In this document: positions 11,100 to 12,108 of the stretch, piece by piece
How positions within the stretch are numbered: the first letter of the stretch is position 1
How the letters are laid out: the number at the start of each line of letters is the position of its first letter
Source of the DNA: Victivallales bacterium
GTDB lineage: Bacteria > Verrucomicrobiota > Lentisphaeria > Oligosphaerales > Oligosphaeraceae
DNA length: 12,108 nt
Assembly: GCA_017538465.1 (NCBI GenBank)
Contig: JAFYIW010000336.1
Coordinates: 1-12,108 of the forward strand
Reading direction: 5' to 3'
The notes under the pieces: generated by a model
What the model saw: only the letters and a program-made list of their open reading frames with translations
The model's database searches: none
What the model was told of the DNA's origin: nothing
Made by a program: the position numbers and the translations under genes

Positions 11100-12026
11100 C
11101 TATCCTTCTGCAAGGAATCTGGCGGCGTCCATGCCGGCCTTGGCTCCCATTCCGGCGGCGACAATGGCCTGGCGGTAGGTCGGGTCGGCGCAGTCGCCGG
11201 CGGCGAAGACGCCGGGCAGGTTGGTCTGACTGCGCGAGGCATCAGCGAGCTTAATATAACCCTGTTCGTCTAGCAGAAGGCCGGTGTTCTCCAAAAGTTC
11301 CGTGTTGGGGAGGACTCCGACTGCGACAAAAACCCCTCGGCAGACGATTTGAGAATGCTCGTTCGAGGTGCTGGAGTGGACACTCACGCCAGCCACGCGA
11401 CCAGCCTCGTCAGCCTCTAGAGCAATGGGAATGCTATTTTGATGAAGGATGATTTTGGGCTCGGCAACCACGCGGTCGGCGAGGATTTTGGTGGCGGCGA
11501 AGGCATCTCGGCGATGGATGAGATGTACCTCGGAGGCGAAAGCAACCAGTGAAAGCGCCTCCTCCAGAGCCATGTCACCGCCGCCGATGACCGCCACGGG
11601 CTGATTGCGGAAGAAAGCCCCGTCACAGGTCGCGCAATAGGAGAGGCCTTTGCCCAGAAAACGCTTTTCGTCAGGAAGCCCCAGACGGTGACGGGTTCCC
11701 AGCGCAAGGACAACGGCTTCGGCGTCCAGGTCCGATCCGTCGTCTAGCGCGAGATGGTTGTTTCGTTCGGCAAAGACGATTTTCGTGACCGAGTTGTATT
11801 TTAGCTTGGCGCCGAAGCGTTCGGCCTGCCGTGCCATGGCGTCCGTGAGGTCGAAGCCGGTGGTGCCATCTGGAAAGCCCGGGTAATTTTCGACATGGTT
11901 GGTCTGCGTGAGCAGTCCGCCGGGCATGAGACCTGCCAGAATGACTGGCGCTATTCCTGCTCTTGCTGCATAGATGGCCGCAGAACATCCTGCAGGCCCA
12001 GAACCGAGAATGACTAGACGCTCCAT
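11100..12026 (-). CDS. trxB: Thioredoxin-disulfide reductase
   Basis: FAD-dependent enzyme that uses NADPH to reduce thioredoxin in the cytoplasm. The 308 residues show, in order: the FAD dinucleotide fold GSGPAG (8-13); the PGGLLTQTNHVENYPGFP segment (35-52); the redox-active C-A-T-C (131-134, YCATCDGAFF); the NADPH fold GGGDMALEEA (148-157); HRRD (171-174), which contacts the NADPH phosphate; and the FAD-closing GVFAAGDCADPTYRQAIVAA (272-291). All catalytic elements are intact. ATG at 12024-12026, stop TAG at 11100-11102. It is the first gene of the minus-strand block within the window, and thioredoxin follows. Upstream is a long heptad-repeat leader without a Shine-Dalgarno sequence. Confidence 0.97.
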   Translation of the reverse strand: MERLVILGSGPAGCSAAIYAARAGIAPVILAGLMPGGLLTQTNHVENYPGFPDGTTGFDLTDAMARQAERFGAKLKYNSVTKIVFAERNNHLALDDGSDLDAEAVVLALGTRHRLGLPDEKRFLGKGLSYCATCDGAFFRNQPVAVIGGGDMALEEALSLVAFASEVHLIHRRDAFAATKILADRVVAEPKIILHQNSIPIALEADEAGRVAGVSVHSSTSNEHSQIVCRGVFVAVGVLPNTELLENTGLLLDEQGYIKLADASRSQTNLPGVFAAGDCADPTYRQAIVAAGMGAKAGMDAARFLAEG

Positions 12027-12108
12027 GGAAGGCTAAAGGTTGGAGGTGAGAGGTGAGAGGTGAGAGGAGTTTAAAGTTTAAGGGGAAAAGGTTAAAGTTC
12101 AGGTCTTG
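12027..12108 (-). repeat. Composite heptad leader upstream of trxB
   Basis: Read toward trxB, the stretch from the window edge to ATG divides into 7-nt blocks in one phase. The clear units are TAAACTT, TAAACTC, CTCTCAC x3 (12045-12065 on plus as GGTGAGA x3), CTCCAAC and CTTTAGC, then CTTCC and ATG. Further upstream TGAACTT and TAACCTT continue the pattern. Two heptad types (TTTAAAC-like and CTCTCAC) are thus joined in register. The sense strand is pyrimidine-rich. No promoter is identifiable before the window ends. Confidence 0.75.

Noticed and set aside
11048..11242. In-frame upstream extension of thioredoxin
   Set aside because: It overlaps the end of trxB and the heptad leader; thioredoxin has its normal length from 11047, and the added sequence is Pro-rich noise.

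Overview
The window carries eleven protein-coding genes of a moderately G+C-rich bacterium. I infer the PVC superphylum, most likely the Lentisphaerota/Verrucomicrobiota side. The grounds are a secreted GH42-like glycosidase, a protein with the LLPALAxARE...CVNxMKQ module typical of that group's pseudopilin-like proteins, an RRM RNA-binding protein, a bacterial SUI1 homologue, and the lack of Shine-Dalgarno sequences before the start codons. This placement is an inference from gene content; no rRNA is present.

Layout, left to right. Bases 1-911 hold the 3' part of prfA (release factor 1). Three GGGAGGGCCGTGCTCC repeats separate it from a convergent MATE efflux transporter (1063-2445, minus). 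A divergent intergenic region rich in operator-like repeats separates that gene from a secreted glycoside hydrolase (2587-4803, plus). Next on the plus strand come an unknown four-helix membrane protein (5032-5640), a SEL1-repeat lipoprotein (5738-7270) and a secreted protein with a pseudopilin-derived C-terminal module (7485-8858). A strong, apparently bidirectional terminator (8895-8925) then meets the minus-strand block.

Read in its own direction, the minus-strand block is trxB (thioredoxin reductase), thioredoxin, a CpXC zinc-ribbon protein and a SUI1/YciH translation factor. The last two overlap by 4 nt. The block looks like one operon for thiol redox coupled to a Cys-rich protein and a translation factor. 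The RRM gene that follows appears to have its own promoter, a palindromic operator and a roughly 160-nt structured leader.

The most unusual signal is non-coding. Pyrimidine-rich tracts built from 7-nt tandem repeats sit directly in front of the start codons of trxB, thioredoxin and the CpXC gene. Each has a different heptad sequence, the tracts share the same period, and none has an obvious Shine-Dalgarno sequence. A weaker version precedes the gene at 7485. The same heptad as at trxB, in inverted orientation relative to prfA, follows the prfA stop codon. Other non-coding candidates are an H-type pseudoknot (7336-7366), a 41-nt hairpin (7287-7327), a 5'-end structured leader (4948-4991) and a decamer shared by the two sides of the glycosidase gene. 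I see no mobile element, CRISPR array, tRNA or rRNA.
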